Origin: Gp13-AA77 sp035946575
GTDB taxonomy: Bacteria > Acidobacteriota > Terriglobia > UBA7540
Assembly: GCA_035946575.1 (NCBI GenBank)
Contig: DASYZG010000072.1
Span: 1 to 64,000 of the forward strand
Reading direction: 5' to 3'
DNA length: 64,000 nucleotides
Positions 16,399-25,132 of the stretch are shown here, one piece after another (position 1 is the stretch's first letter; each line of letters begins with the position of its first letter). The position numbers and the translations under genes are program-made. The notes under the pieces were generated by a model, which did not search any database, was not told the DNA's origin, and saw only the letters and a list, made by a program, of their open reading frames with translations.

Positions 16399-17118
16399 AT
16401 GAAACGCACTGTGATTGTGCTGGCGATCTTCGGGCTGGCGCTCGCCCGCGGACGACTACTCACGGGGCAAGATAAGCCCCCGGGAGCCAGTGAGGCGAAT
16501 CTCAGCCAGAACCCGGTAGTCGTAACAAACCGGGACATTGAGGAGATGCTGAAGGCTGGCATTTCGCCTGAGATAGTGACGGCCAAGATCAAAACTTCCA
16601 TGTGCCAGTGCGATACGTCGCCGGCAGCCTTAGCAGTTCTGAAAGGTGCGGGTGTACATGACAGTGTCATTCTGGCGATAGTTCAGTCTGCCGCTCCGCC
16701 AGCGAAGGGTCTGGAGGATATTCACCAAGCAAAGTCCGTTTGCTTAGTCGACCGAGGCTCGGACCTTGGTGTTTTCGAGCATTTGGCCGACAAGTTGCAA
16801 AAGTGGGGCAGGTGGGAAGTTGTACCGCGTCCAGAACAGGCCGACCTACTGTTGGTATTTGCGGAAAGCGACACCTATCTGGGGTCAATGAACACAGCGA
16901 GCGTAACCAGTTCAGGGACATATTCTAGTGGCGTCGGAACGTCGGTGCCCCTATTAAGCATGCCGCGATTTCTCATAGCCGTTGACAGGGCATCGGGGCG
17001 TCACTTAATCGCGGTCAGTTGCGAGCGTCGTGGTTCGGCTGCGTACACAGCGGGCGTCTTGGTAAACCGCCTTAGAAAACAGATTGAGAAGCACCAGAAG
17101 TCTGGGTCCCAGCCCTAA
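16399..17118 (+). CDS. Secreted protein with conserved acidobacterial N-terminal domain
   Basis: A 239-residue exported protein of unknown function with a signal peptide (M-K-R-T-V-I-V-L-A-I-F-G-L-A-L-A). It continues with V-V-V-T-N-R-D-I-E-E-M-L-K-A-G-I-S-P-E-I-V, K-I-K-T-S-M-C-Q-C-D-T-S-P-A-A-L and L-K-G-A-G-V-H-D-S-V-I-L-A-I. This pattern, with helices separated by a Cys-containing C-x-C/F-D-T-S-P turn, recurs in exported Acidobacteriota proteins. The C-terminal part (from about residue 110) is an alpha/beta unit with a Ser/Thr/Gly-rich loop (T-S-S-G-T-Y-S-S-G-V-G-T-S). It is the last clear plus-strand gene before an 800-bp stretch with no recognisable gene. Confidence 0.7.
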   Translation: MKRTVIVLAIFGLALARGRLLTGQDKPPGASEANLSQNPVVVTNRDIEEMLKAGISPEIVTAKIKTSMCQCDTSPAALAVLKGAGVHDSVILAIVQSAAPPAKGLEDIHQAKSVCLVDRGSDLGVFEHLADKLQKWGRWEVVPRPEQADLLLVFAESDTYLGSMNTASVTSSGTYSSGVGTSVPLLSMPRFLIAVDRASGRHLIAVSCERRGSAAYTAGVLVNRLRKQIEKHQKSGSQP

Positions 17119-17205
17119 GCAAGCCCGCGGTCTGCGATTCCTTTGCGGCTATTCGCGGATGGCGACGACATTGGCCATTTCCGCGCGCTCAGAACCAAAA
17201 AGCAC

Positions 17206-17233
17206 TTGACATCGACCGAAACTGATGTATAAT
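17206..17233 (+). promoter_or_regulatory. Near-consensus sigma70 promoter without an assignable gene
   Basis: TTGACA at 17206-17211, a 16-base spacer and TATAAT at 17228-17233: both hexamers match the consensus exactly, which is rare in this GC-rich DNA. Transcription would start near 17240 and run rightward. No protein with recognisable features follows before the convergent GH3 gene ends at 17918, so the product may be an RNA or a decayed gene. Confidence 0.6.
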
Positions 17234-17917
17234 ACAGTAAATAAACAAATGATATCGAGGCCGTCAATCGCCCGGACGCGCTGTCATTCGACTCCCTCAA
17301 CTGACCCATCGAGCAGCTTTCGCCTCGAGTGCCAAAGCCACCCAAACCCATTAGGGTTAAAGGTCACGAAATCAGCGGCTTGCCTCAGAAATGACCTTTG
17401 CCAAACCCACTTTGCTTATCTTGCTTGTTTTCAGCATCTTAGCCTCGAAAAACGGCTGTTTTTCGGCAAGAAGATAGATAAAAGCCCTCGAAATCGCTGC
17501 TTGTCGTGTAACCGTTACGGCTTGTCGAGCTCGCTGCCCCGGGACGTCGTGACGCGCCGGCCAGTGGGGAGTGAAAGCATCCCTACGATCCAAGCTGGAA
17601 TGTCATCTGGAATCAACGGCGTACATGGAAATCCTCGGATCGGCTCTGAGGGTAAACTGATCGGTTATCGCACGTGTGTTCCCACGAACCGTTGCGCACG
17701 CCGGCGAGTCGCGTATTCGATGCCGACATTTCGGCATTGGTGGCGATGTCCTGACTCCGACGTACGGGCGGTCCCTTTACTGCATTCAGGGCAGCCTTTT
17801 GTGGCCGCCCTGAAATTCCGTTGCCGTGACCTGGGCGGCCACAAGCGCCGCTCGTACATCGAAAGCGCGCTGCCCAGGTGTTTGAGGCATGGCGTCCGTG
17901 AGCGCCTTCGATCCCGT
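17234..17917. other. 684-bp gap with no recognised gene
   Basis: Frames are open here on both strands, but their residue patterns (Arg, Ser and Cys-rich, no hydrophobic core) look non-coding. Base composition of the first 300 bp is lower in GC than the neighbours. The stretch holds a 12-bp perfect hairpin at 17799-17844 and lies downstream of the strong promoter at 17206. Confidence 0.45.
17799..17844. repeat. Perfect 12-bp inverted repeat
   Basis: ttgtggccgccc at 17799-17810 is the exact reverse complement of gggcggccacaa at 17833-17844, with a 22-base loop. It has no U-tract. It could end a transcript from 17206, be part of a structured RNA, or be an element remnant. Confidence 0.5.
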
Positions 17918-20269
17918 CTAGTACGCGACCACCTGCAGCGGAATACTGGTCGTTCGATCGGAACTCGGCCCCACCATGATGTCGAACGCGCCGGGCTCGA
18001 CCACTTCGTGCATGTCGCGATTCAGCATCTGCAGGTCCTTCGGCGTCAACTTGAACTCCAGCGTCTTCGTCTCGCCAGGCTTCAGACCCCTGCGCCGGAA
18101 CCCGCGCAGTTCCATCACCGGACGCGTGACCGACGCGACGCGCTGATGGACGTAAAGCTCGGCCACTTCGTCGCCCTCCCGGCTCCCGGTGTTGGTCACG
18201 TCCACGCTGACCGTGGTGTCGCCCGCCACGCCGATCGAGGCGGGGCTGACGCGCAGGTTGTCAAACTTGAATGTGGTATAGCTCAAGCCCCAGCCGAACG
18301 GGAACAGGGGCTTGCGGCCGTTGAACAGGTAGCTGCGATTCATCGACGGCTTGTGATCGTAGTAGTCGGGAAGCTCGCCGACATTGCGCGGAAAGGTGAT
18401 CGGCAGCTTGCCACCCGGATTGACGTCGCCGAAGAGGACATCCGCGGCCGCCGTGCCTCCTTCCTGCCCGAGGTACCAGCCTTCCAGAATCGCGGGCACG
18501 TGCTCCGCGGCGTAATTGATGGAGAGCGGCCGGCCGTTGATGAGGAAAACCACCGTGGGCGTGCCGGTCTCGACGATCGACTTGATCAGTTGATCCTGGG
18601 CGCCGATCAGGTCGAGCGAGTCGCGATCCCCCAGGTGATTCTCGGACCAGGCCTCGCGATTGGTGCTCTCATTCTCGCCCACCACCACGATAGCCACGTC
18701 CGCCTGCCGCGCCACCTCAACGGCGGCCGCGATGCTTTTCGCCTGCGAGGCCGGATCGGGCAGCTTGACCTCGTTCTGGTACCAGGCCGCCCAGCCCTGC
18801 GTGCCTTCGGTGATCTTGCAGCCCTCGGAATAGACCACCTTCGCGGAATTCCCCGCGCGCTCGCGGATGCCCTCCAGAATGCTCACCTCATGCGCGGGTT
18901 GGCGGCTGTACCCGCCGAGGTGAACGTCGGCGGCATTAGGGCCGATCACGGCGATGGTCTTGAGCCTCGAAAGATCGAGCGGCAGCAGATTGTGATCGTT
19001 CTTCATCAGCACGATGGCTTCCTGGGCGGTCTTGAGCGCCAGTTGCCGATGCTCGGGACTGTTGGTCACGCGCTCGGCGTGGGCGGGATCGACGTAAGGA
19101 TCCTCGAACAGCCCCAGGCGGAATTTATCGTAGAGGATATCGGAAACAGCGCGATCGATCTGCCCTTCGGGCACGCGTCCGGCTTTCACCTGATCGAGCA
19201 GCGTGCGATAGACCGAGCCGTCGCTCAGGTCGTAATCTACGCCGGCGGCGATCGCCTGGCGCGCGGCGCCGGCGTTGTCAGCCGCGATGTGATGAACCTG
19301 GACCAGCATCTGCAATCCGCCCCCGTCGGAGGTGACGTAGCCGCGGAATCCCCACTCCTGGCGCAGGACCTTCCCGAGCAGCCAGGAGTTGACGTGCGAC
19401 GGGATGCCGTCGATTTCGTTGTAGGAGGTCATCACGCTCCCCACCTGCGCCTGCTCGACGGCGGCCCGAAACGGCACCAGGAACGACTCGCGAAGGATGC
19501 GCTCGGAAAAGTTCGCAGGCGCGGTGTTTGTTCCGCCTTCCGGCTCGCCGTGCGCGGCGAAATGCTTGGCCGTGGCCAGCACGTGATGGCGATCGATGAT
19601 GTAATTCGGACCCTGCAGCCCTTCGATGGCCGCCATACCCATGTGCGCCACGAGGTAAGGATCCTCCCCGTACGTTTCTTCGGTCCGGCCCCAGCGCGGA
19701 TCGCGAGCCAGATCCAGGACGGGCGTGAACGCCTGGTTGTCGCCCGCGGAAGCCATCTCGTCGCCCGCCGCCGTGAAGACCTGCCGCACGAGATCGGGGT
19801 CCCAGGTACTGGCCAGCCCCAGCACTTGCGGGAAACTGATTGCGCCGTTCGACATGAATCCGTGCAGCGCTTCGCCCTGAAAGAAGGTCGGAACGCCGAG
19901 CCGCGTCTTCTCGATCAGGTATCGCTGCACGGCATTGCGCAGCACCGCCGCGTCATGTGGGCTAACCTTGGAGTCGGGGCTGAACATCTGGCGGAACAGA
20001 GCGCGGGCGCTCTCGGGGGTGAACTGCCCGGTGGTGTCGAGAATCTCCCCGCCGCGCTGCGGGACCAGTTGCGCGCATTTTTCCTCCAGCGTCATGCGCC
20101 CGAGCAGGTCCGACACGCGCTGCTCGATGGGCAGGCGCGGGTTCTTGTAGGCCGGCTGAGCATCCTGCGCCGGCAGGGAGGTTCCCAGGATGAGAACGAT
20201 GAATCCCACGATCACGGCAGTTAAGCGGACGGGCTTGCGAAAGTGGTTCAGCGCGGCACGGCCGGTCAT
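17918..20269 (-). CDS. GH3 beta-glucosidase, exported
   Basis: A 783-residue family 3 glycoside hydrolase of the BglX type. It has an N-terminal signal peptide (L-T-A-V-I-V-G-F-I-V-L-I-L-G-T-S-L-P-A). The (beta/alpha)8 domain carries the nucleophile Asp315 in G-Y-V-T-S-D-G-G-G, and K-H-F-A-A-H-G is the usual substrate-binding K-H-F-x-x-H motif. The alpha/beta sandwich domain contains V-V-V-G-E-N-E-S-T-N-R-E, and a fibronectin-III-like C-terminal domain (V-S-V-D-V-T-N-T-G-S-R-E-G) ends it. It would release terminal beta-linked glucose or xylose in the periplasm. The start is fixed by aggagg nine bases upstream. It is divergent from the M2 peptidase gene and convergent with the gap holding the orphan promoter. 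Confidence 0.93.
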   Translation of the reverse strand: MTGRAALNHFRKPVRLTAVIVGFIVLILGTSLPAQDAQPAYKNPRLPIEQRVSDLLGRMTLEEKCAQLVPQRGGEILDTTGQFTPESARALFRQMFSPDSKVSPHDAAVLRNAVQRYLIEKTRLGVPTFFQGEALHGFMSNGAISFPQVLGLASTWDPDLVRQVFTAAGDEMASAGDNQAFTPVLDLARDPRWGRTEETYGEDPYLVAHMGMAAIEGLQGPNYIIDRHHVLATAKHFAAHGEPEGGTNTAPANFSERILRESFLVPFRAAVEQAQVGSVMTSYNEIDGIPSHVNSWLLGKVLRQEWGFRGYVTSDGGGLQMLVQVHHIAADNAGAARQAIAAGVDYDLSDGSVYRTLLDQVKAGRVPEGQIDRAVSDILYDKFRLGLFEDPYVDPAHAERVTNSPEHRQLALKTAQEAIVLMKNDHNLLPLDLSRLKTIAVIGPNAADVHLGGYSRQPAHEVSILEGIRERAGNSAKVVYSEGCKITEGTQGWAAWYQNEVKLPDPASQAKSIAAAVEVARQADVAIVVVGENESTNREAWSENHLGDRDSLDLIGAQDQLIKSIVETGTPTVVFLINGRPLSINYAAEHVPAILEGWYLGQEGGTAAADVLFGDVNPGGKLPITFPRNVGELPDYYDHKPSMNRSYLFNGRKPLFPFGWGLSYTTFKFDNLRVSPASIGVAGDTTVSVDVTNTGSREGDEVAELYVHQRVASVTRPVMELRGFRRRGLKPGETKTLEFKLTPKDLQMLNRDMHEVVEPGAFDIMVGPSSDRTTSIPLQVVAY

Positions 20270-20381
20270 TTGTACCCCTCCTGGTATTGCACCTGAGCAG
20301 TGCCTTCAGTTTAGCGCATGGAGAAGAGCGTGTATTCTGGTTGTGATCAGCATCTTGGTCCCATTTGGAGAGGAGACAGCA

Positions 20382-22127
20382 TTGTCCCAGACCCCGCCCA
20401 CCGTTGCGGACGCGCAGAGATTTGTTGACGAGGCCTCCGGCCGGCTGCTTCAGCTTGGTGTGGAAGCGAGCCGCGCCGAATGGGTGAAGTCCACCTACAT
20501 CACGGACGACACCGAGATCCTGGCGGCGCACGCCGATCAGAAGATGATCGACGCCAACGTCCGCTACGCCAAAGAGGCCACGCGGTTCGACGGGCTGAAT
20601 CTGCCGCCGGACGTGGCCCGCGAGCTGAAGGTCCTTAGACTCGCCCTCACCACCGCCACCCCCACCGACCCCAAAGAGGGCGAGGAACTCACGCGCCTGA
20701 TCACCTCCATGGAAGGCGCGTACGGCAAGGGAAAGTACTGCCCGCCCGGCGGTGCCAAGTGCCTCGACATCGAGGACATCACGCGCATCATGGCCACGAG
20801 CCGCGATCCCAACCAGTTACTCGACGTCTGGCGCGGCTGGCACGCTGTCTCGCCTCCCTACCGCCAGGACTTCGCGCGCTACGTCGAGCTGGCGAACAAA
20901 GGCGCGCGCCAGCTCGGCTTCGCGGACAATGGCGCCATGTGGCGGTCCGGGTACGACATGCCGCCCGACGATTTCACGCGCGAGGTCGATCGCCTGTGGG
21001 ATCAGGTGCGTCCGCTGTATCTCTCCTTGCACGCCTACGTGCGCTGGAAGTTGCGCGAGAAGTATGGCGACCGCGTGCCGTCCTCGGGCCCGATTCCGGC
21101 CGACTTGCTCGGCAACATCTGGGCGCAGTCCTGGGAGAACATCTATCCGCTGGTGGAGCCCCCGGGATCGAGTCGCGGCTACGACCTGACCCAAATTCTC
21201 AAGGACCGTCACACCGATTACAAGCAGATGGTGCGCTACGGCGAAGGCTTCTTCACTTCGCTCGGATTTCCGCCGCTGCCCGAGACCTTCTGGGAGCGCT
21301 CGATGCTTACCAAGCCGGCGGATCGCGACGTGGTTTGCCACGCGTCCGCCTGGCATATCGATCTCGATCAGGACGTGCGCCTGAAGATGTGCATCGACAT
21401 CACCGCCGAGGACTTCAACACCGTCCATCACGAGCTCGGCCACAACTATTACCAGCTGGCCTACAGCCATCAGCCGGTGCTGTTCCGCGACGGCGCCAAT
21501 GACGGGTTCCACGAGGCCATCGGCGACACCATCGCGCTTTCCATCACGCCGGAATACCTCGTGAAGCTCGGCCTGCTCGACAAGGCTCCCGACGCTTCCG
21601 GCGACATCGGCCTGCTGCTGAGCAGGGCCCTCGAAAAGGTGGCCTTTCTGCCCTTCGGCCTGATGATCGACAAGTGGCGCTGGGAGGTCTTCTCCGGCGC
21701 GATTCCTCCGGACAGGTACAACCAGACCTGGTGGGCGATGCGGCTGAAGTATCAGGGCGTGGCGCCGCCGGTCTCGCGCAGCGAGGCCGATTTCGATCCC
21801 GGCGCGAAGTATCACGTGGCTGCCAACGTCCCCTACATGCGCTATTTCCTCGCCGATATTTTGCAGTTCCAGTTTCATCGCGCCTTGGCGCAGGCCGCGG
21901 GGTGTCCCGCCGAAACCCCGCTGCATCGCTGCTCGATTTATGGGAGCGCCGAGGCGGGAAAGCGTCTGCGCGCCATGCTGGCTATGGGCAAGAGCGAGCC
22001 CTGGCCCGACGCGCTCGACGCCATCATCGGCCAGCGTCAGATGGACGGCACCGCGATTCTCGATTACTTCGCGCCCCTGAAGCGGTGGCTCGACCGGCAG
22101 AATCAAGGTCACCCCGTGGGTTGGTAG
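20382..22127 (+). CDS. M2 family dipeptidyl carboxypeptidase (ACE-like)
   Basis: Zinc peptidase of family M2, the angiotensin-converting-enzyme family, which removes C-terminal dipeptides. The zinc site is His350-Glu351-x-x-His354 in H-H-E-L-G-H-N-Y-Y, with the third ligand Glu378 in G-F-H-E-A-I-G-D, as in the family. The start is uncertain. No in-frame ATG lies near. The TTG at 20382 has an ideal aggag six bases upstream and gives a 581-residue protein without a signal peptide. An upstream in-frame run W-R-R-A-C-I-L-V-V-I-S-I-L-V-P-F-G looks like a signal peptide and could be reached from the GTG at 20343. Export is expected for this family, so the longer form may be real. It is followed 63 bp later by a thioesterase gene. 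Confidence 0.88.
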   Translation: MSQTPPTVADAQRFVDEASGRLLQLGVEASRAEWVKSTYITDDTEILAAHADQKMIDANVRYAKEATRFDGLNLPPDVARELKVLRLALTTATPTDPKEGEELTRLITSMEGAYGKGKYCPPGGAKCLDIEDITRIMATSRDPNQLLDVWRGWHAVSPPYRQDFARYVELANKGARQLGFADNGAMWRSGYDMPPDDFTREVDRLWDQVRPLYLSLHAYVRWKLREKYGDRVPSSGPIPADLLGNIWAQSWENIYPLVEPPGSSRGYDLTQILKDRHTDYKQMVRYGEGFFTSLGFPPLPETFWERSMLTKPADRDVVCHASAWHIDLDQDVRLKMCIDITAEDFNTVHHELGHNYYQLAYSHQPVLFRDGANDGFHEAIGDTIALSITPEYLVKLGLLDKAPDASGDIGLLLSRALEKVAFLPFGLMIDKWRWEVFSGAIPPDRYNQTWWAMRLKYQGVAPPVSRSEADFDPGAKYHVAANVPYMRYFLADILQFQFHRALAQAAGCPAETPLHRCSIYGSAEAGKRLRAMLAMGKSEPWPDALDAIIGQRQMDGTAILDYFAPLKRWLDRQNQGHPVGW

Positions 22128-22190
22128 AAGGAACCATCGAACCACGAACGGCGACGATGAAGGTGGAAGTGGTGGTCATCAGGAAACGGA

Positions 22191-22703
22191 ATGCTCAGGA
22201 AGTCTAAGACGCCAGGAGCCGCCAGGCAGCGGCGGACGCCAGAGGACCGGCAACTGACTACCGGCGCCGGACCACGGGCGGCCGCTCACCGCCTCGTCGA
22301 GAGCGTCCAGACCTACGGCGCTCCTTGCGCCAGGCTGGTCGGTTTTGAGATCGTCGAAATTGCCGGCGGACGCGCCGTGGGCCATCTCCAAACCGGTCGG
22401 CAGCACGCGAATCCCATGGGTACCGTGCACGGCGGCATTCTGTGCGATCTCGCCGACGCCGCCATGGGGATGGCGTTCGCCAGCACGCTGAAGCACGACG
22501 AGACCTTCACCACGCTCGAACTCAAGATCAATTTTCTGCGCCCGGTGTGGGTGTCGCAGCTACGCGCCGAGGCTCACGTGACCAATCGCGGCAAGACGGT
22601 CGGCCTCGTGGAGTGCGCCCTCCGCGACGAGCATCATCGGCTGGTGGCGAAGGCGGTTTCGACGTGTCTGATCCTGAGGGGAGAACAGGCGACGGGAAGG
22701 TGA
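22191..22703 (+). CDS. PaaI-family hot-dog thioesterase
   Basis: A 170-residue acyl-CoA thioesterase of the hot-dog fold. The diagnostic central helix reads H-A-N-P-M-G-T-V-H-G-G-I-L-C-D-L-A-D-A-A-M-G. This is followed by T-L-E-L-K-I-N-F-L-R-P-V and a final strand G-L-V-E-C-A-L-R-D-E-H-H-R-L-V-A-K-A. It would hydrolyse acyl- or aryl-CoA in the cytoplasm. The first 35 residues are basic, lack homology to the fold and may mean the true start is slightly later; aggaaacgga precedes this ATG weakly. Transcribed in the same direction as the M2 gene and convergent with the VOC gene. Confidence 0.85.
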   Translation: MLRKSKTPGAARQRRTPEDRQLTTGAGPRAAAHRLVESVQTYGAPCARLVGFEIVEIAGGRAVGHLQTGRQHANPMGTVHGGILCDLADAAMGMAFASTLKHDETFTTLELKINFLRPVWVSQLRAEAHVTNRGKTVGLVECALRDEHHRLVAKAVSTCLILRGEQATGR

Positions 22704-22717
22704 CGTTCAGCCACCGG

Positions 22718-23095
22718 CTAGTCAAAGTGCTCGCTGAAGCGGATGTTGTTCCCGAAAGGGTCGATCAGGCCCATTTCCTTTGTCTTCCACGGCGTGACCT
22801 CGATCCCGGGACGAAAATAGCGGTAGTTCTTGGCTGTAAGCTCGCGATGGAGATCCTCGACTCCCGTCATCTCGACCCGGATCGTGGCTCCCGGGCTGCC
22901 GTCACCATGGTGCTCGCTGAGGTGCAGCAACAGGCCGCGGCGCGAGACCTGCATGTAAAGCGGCATGTGCTCTTCGTAGCGATGCTCCCAATCGATCTTG
23001 AAACCGAGGTAATCGACATAGAACTCCCTGGCTTTTTCGATGCTGAAAATACGCAAGATCGGTATGACTCGCTGAAACTCAACCGCCATTCGCAT
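22718..23095 (-). CDS. VOC family protein, bleomycin-resistance-like
   Basis: A 125-residue glyoxalase-superfamily protein. It starts R-V-I-P-I-L-R-I-F-S-I-E-K-A-R-E-F-Y-V-D-Y-L-G-F-K-I-D-W, continues with L-H-L-S-E-H-H-G-D-G-S-P-G and ends with I-D-P-F-G-N-N-I-R-F-S-E. The S-E-H-H-G-D-G-S-P-G segment is typical of the Ble-type subgroup that binds drugs rather than catalysing, so a metal-dependent reaction should not be assumed. It lies between the thioesterase (convergent) and ruvC (divergent). Confidence 0.85.
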   Translation of the reverse strand: MRMAVEFQRVIPILRIFSIEKAREFYVDYLGFKIDWEHRYEEHMPLYMQVSRRGLLLHLSEHHGDGSPGATIRVEMTGVEDLHRELTAKNYRYFRPGIEVTPWKTKEMGLIDPFGNNIRFSEHFD

Positions 23096-23226
23096 TGTCC
23101 TCGCTTTCGGCTGATCTTAGCATGTGCTGCGGGCCGCAATCCTGGCGGAGTTGTTGCCCCCGGACCTCTGAGCCCTGACACCTGGCGCCTAACACCTGAC
23201 AGCCACCTGCGATACAATCGCCATGC

Positions 23227-23784
23227 ATGGTTTCCCACCCGAGGTTGGCTTCCGACGCGCGAGCGGCCCGCGTGCTGGGCATCGATCCCGGGCTGAACCT
23301 GACCGGCTACGGAGTGATCGAGCATCGCGGCTGCGAGGCGGTATTGGTTGAGGCTGGCGTGATCCGCCTGCCGCCCGCGCGCAATGACAACCTGGCGGCG
23401 CGCCTCGAAAAGCTTTTCGAGAGCGTCAACGAGGTCATTCGCGAATTCCGTCCGGAGAAGATTTGCCTCGAGGAAGTCTACAGTCATGCCGACTATCCCC
23501 GTACGGCCATCCTCATGGGCCATGCGCGCGGCGTGATCTGCCTGGCGGCGCGGCTCGCTCAGGTGAGGGTGGTGAGCCTGCCGGCAAAGCGCATCAAACA
23601 GGCTGTAACCGGGAATGGCAATGCCAGCAAGCTGCAGGTGCAGCGTGCGGTGCAGCACCATTTCTCGCTCGACGGCGTGCCGCATCCACCCGACGTCGCG
23701 GACGCGCTGGCTGCGGCCCTCTGCTACGTGCAGTCTTTGCGGGAGAACGGTGTGGTCCGCCGTTCCTCTGCGGCGGCTCGATAA
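23227..23784 (+). CDS. ruvC: Holliday junction endodeoxyribonuclease RuvC
   Basis: A 185-residue RNase-H-fold nuclease that cuts Holliday junctions in the RuvABC complex. The first catalytic Asp is Asp20 in L-G-I-D-P-G-L-N; Glu82 lies in C-L-E-E-V-Y-S-H. R-I-K-Q-A-V-T-G-N-G-N-A-S-K and the terminal acidic pair in H-P-P-D-V-A-D-A-L-A-A-A are also present. The first 14 residues before V-L-G-I-D are variable in the family; the ATG at 23227 has no strong ribosome binding site. It is separated from ruvA by an oxidoreductase gene. The region before it (23160-23220) is rich in short ctgacacctgg-like repeats. Confidence 0.93.
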   Translation: MVSHPRLASDARAARVLGIDPGLNLTGYGVIEHRGCEAVLVEAGVIRLPPARNDNLAARLEKLFESVNEVIREFRPEKICLEEVYSHADYPRTAILMGHARGVICLAARLAQVRVVSLPAKRIKQAVTGNGNASKLQVQRAVQHHFSLDGVPHPPDVADALAAALCYVQSLRENGVVRRSSAAAR

Positions 23785-23885
23785 GCAGGACTCTGTGACC
23801 TCTGTGCCAGGCTCCGTTAACTCTGCGGGAAACGCTTTAAGGCGGGAGTTACGGAGAACACAGAAAGAAACCAGGGATATCGGAC

Positions 23886-25049
23886 ATGAGTCGGTCACGG
23901 CGTAATTTCCTCGGAATTCTCGGGGGCGCGGCAGCCCTGCCGCTCGCAGAACGAATTGCCTCGGGCGCCGTATTCCAGCCGAACCGCGGCCGGGTGCTCG
24001 GTAACGACCTCACTCCTCAGGAGCCGGGCGGCGGCGGCAAGATTGGTTACGCCATCGTCGGCCTCGGCCGCATTTCGATGGGCCAGTTCATGCCTGGCGT
24101 CAAGGCGGCCGGTCGGCGCTCGCAGATTACGGCGCTGGTCAGCGGCCACCCCGATAAGGCAGCGCGCGTGGCGGCACAGTACGGCGTCCCTCGCCGCGCC
24201 ATCTACAACTATCAGAATTACGAGCAGATCGCGCATAACTCGAATATCGACGCGGTCTACATCGCTCTCCCGAACGGTATGCACGCCGAATACACCATCC
24301 GCGCCGCGCAATCGGGCAAGCACGTCCTCTGCGAGAAACCGATGGCCAATTCCATCGCTGAATGCGAGCAGATGATCGATGCCTGCCGCAAGGCGAATCG
24401 CAAGCTGATGGTCGCCTACCGCTGCCGCCTGGAGCCGACGAACCTGCGTGCCGTTCAACTGATCCGCGACGGCTACGTGGGCAAACTCCAGATCATCGAC
24501 ACCGGTTTCGGATTCAACATCGCGCCCGGCGAGTGGCGCCTGAACAAGAAGATGGCGGGCGGCGGGCCCATGGTCGACGTCGGCATCTACAGCCTTCAGG
24601 CCTGCCGTTACCTGAGCGGCGAGGAGCCGGTCGAAGTCAGCGCCAACTGGTCCGTGATCGATCGCGATGGGCGCTTCACCGAGGTGGAAGAGAATCTGAA
24701 CTGGACCATGCGATTCCCCTCGGGCGTGCTCGCCACCTGTTATACCAGTTACGGCGCCAACTGTGGCAATACCTATCGCGCGACCGGCTCCAAAGGCTGG
24801 GTGGAGCTTGGTCCGGCCTTCACCTATGAGGGCATCCGCATGCACTCCGAAGGCGCAGAATCAGTGGCCATCGCGCAGCCGGCAACGGATCGCTATCCCG
24901 ACCAGTTCTCGCGCGAGGCCGATCACTTCGCGGAGTGCATCCTGGGCGATCACGAGCCGGTCACGCCCGGCGAGGAGGGTTTGCGGGATGAGAAGCTGAT
25001 TCAGGCGATTTACCAGTCGTGCCGGGAGAACAGGCCGATGAAGGCGTAG
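23886..25049 (+). CDS. Tat-exported Gfo/Idh/MocA oxidoreductase
   Basis: A 387-residue NAD(P)-dependent sugar oxidoreductase of the glucose-fructose oxidoreductase type. It begins S-R-S-R-R-N-F-L-G-I-L-G-G-A-A-A, a twin-arginine signal, then a Rossmann fold starting Y-A-I-V-G-L-G-R-I-S. The conserved H-V-L-C-E-K-P-M-A-N provides the catalytic-site Lys. The C-terminal substrate domain contains G-G-G-P-M-V-D-V-G-I-Y. Export with a bound cofactor, as known for glucose-fructose oxidoreductase, is likely. Its position between ruvC and ruvA is unusual: it has no link to recombination and may simply be an insertion into the operon. It is followed by 83 bp containing agtgac-type repeats. Confidence 0.9.
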   Translation: MSRSRRNFLGILGGAAALPLAERIASGAVFQPNRGRVLGNDLTPQEPGGGGKIGYAIVGLGRISMGQFMPGVKAAGRRSQITALVSGHPDKAARVAAQYGVPRRAIYNYQNYEQIAHNSNIDAVYIALPNGMHAEYTIRAAQSGKHVLCEKPMANSIAECEQMIDACRKANRKLMVAYRCRLEPTNLRAVQLIRDGYVGKLQIIDTGFGFNIAPGEWRLNKKMAGGGPMVDVGIYSLQACRYLSGEEPVEVSANWSVIDRDGRFTEVEENLNWTMRFPSGVLATCYTSYGANCGNTYRATGSKGWVELGPAFTYEGIRMHSEGAESVAIAQPATDRYPDQFSREADHFAECILGDHEPVTPGEEGLRDEKLIQAIYQSCRENRPMKA

Positions 25050-25132
25050 CGTAAGGGGAGAAGCGGCAAGTGACAAGTGGCGAGTGACATGTCCGGTTAA
25101 TAGAGTCTGAAGCCAGTTGAAAGGACGCACAC

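Noticed and set aside
17665..17859. A Cys/Arg-rich 64-residue minus-strand frame in the 17.2-17.9 kb gap
   Set aside because: It includes the arms of the 12-bp hairpin, lacks a ribosome binding site and has no hydrophobic core.
17225..20224. A 999-codon open frame on the plus strand across the GH3 gene
   Set aside because: It is the antisense of the GH3 gene over most of its length, Arg/His/Gly-rich and without any fold pattern; long open antisense frames are common at this GC content.
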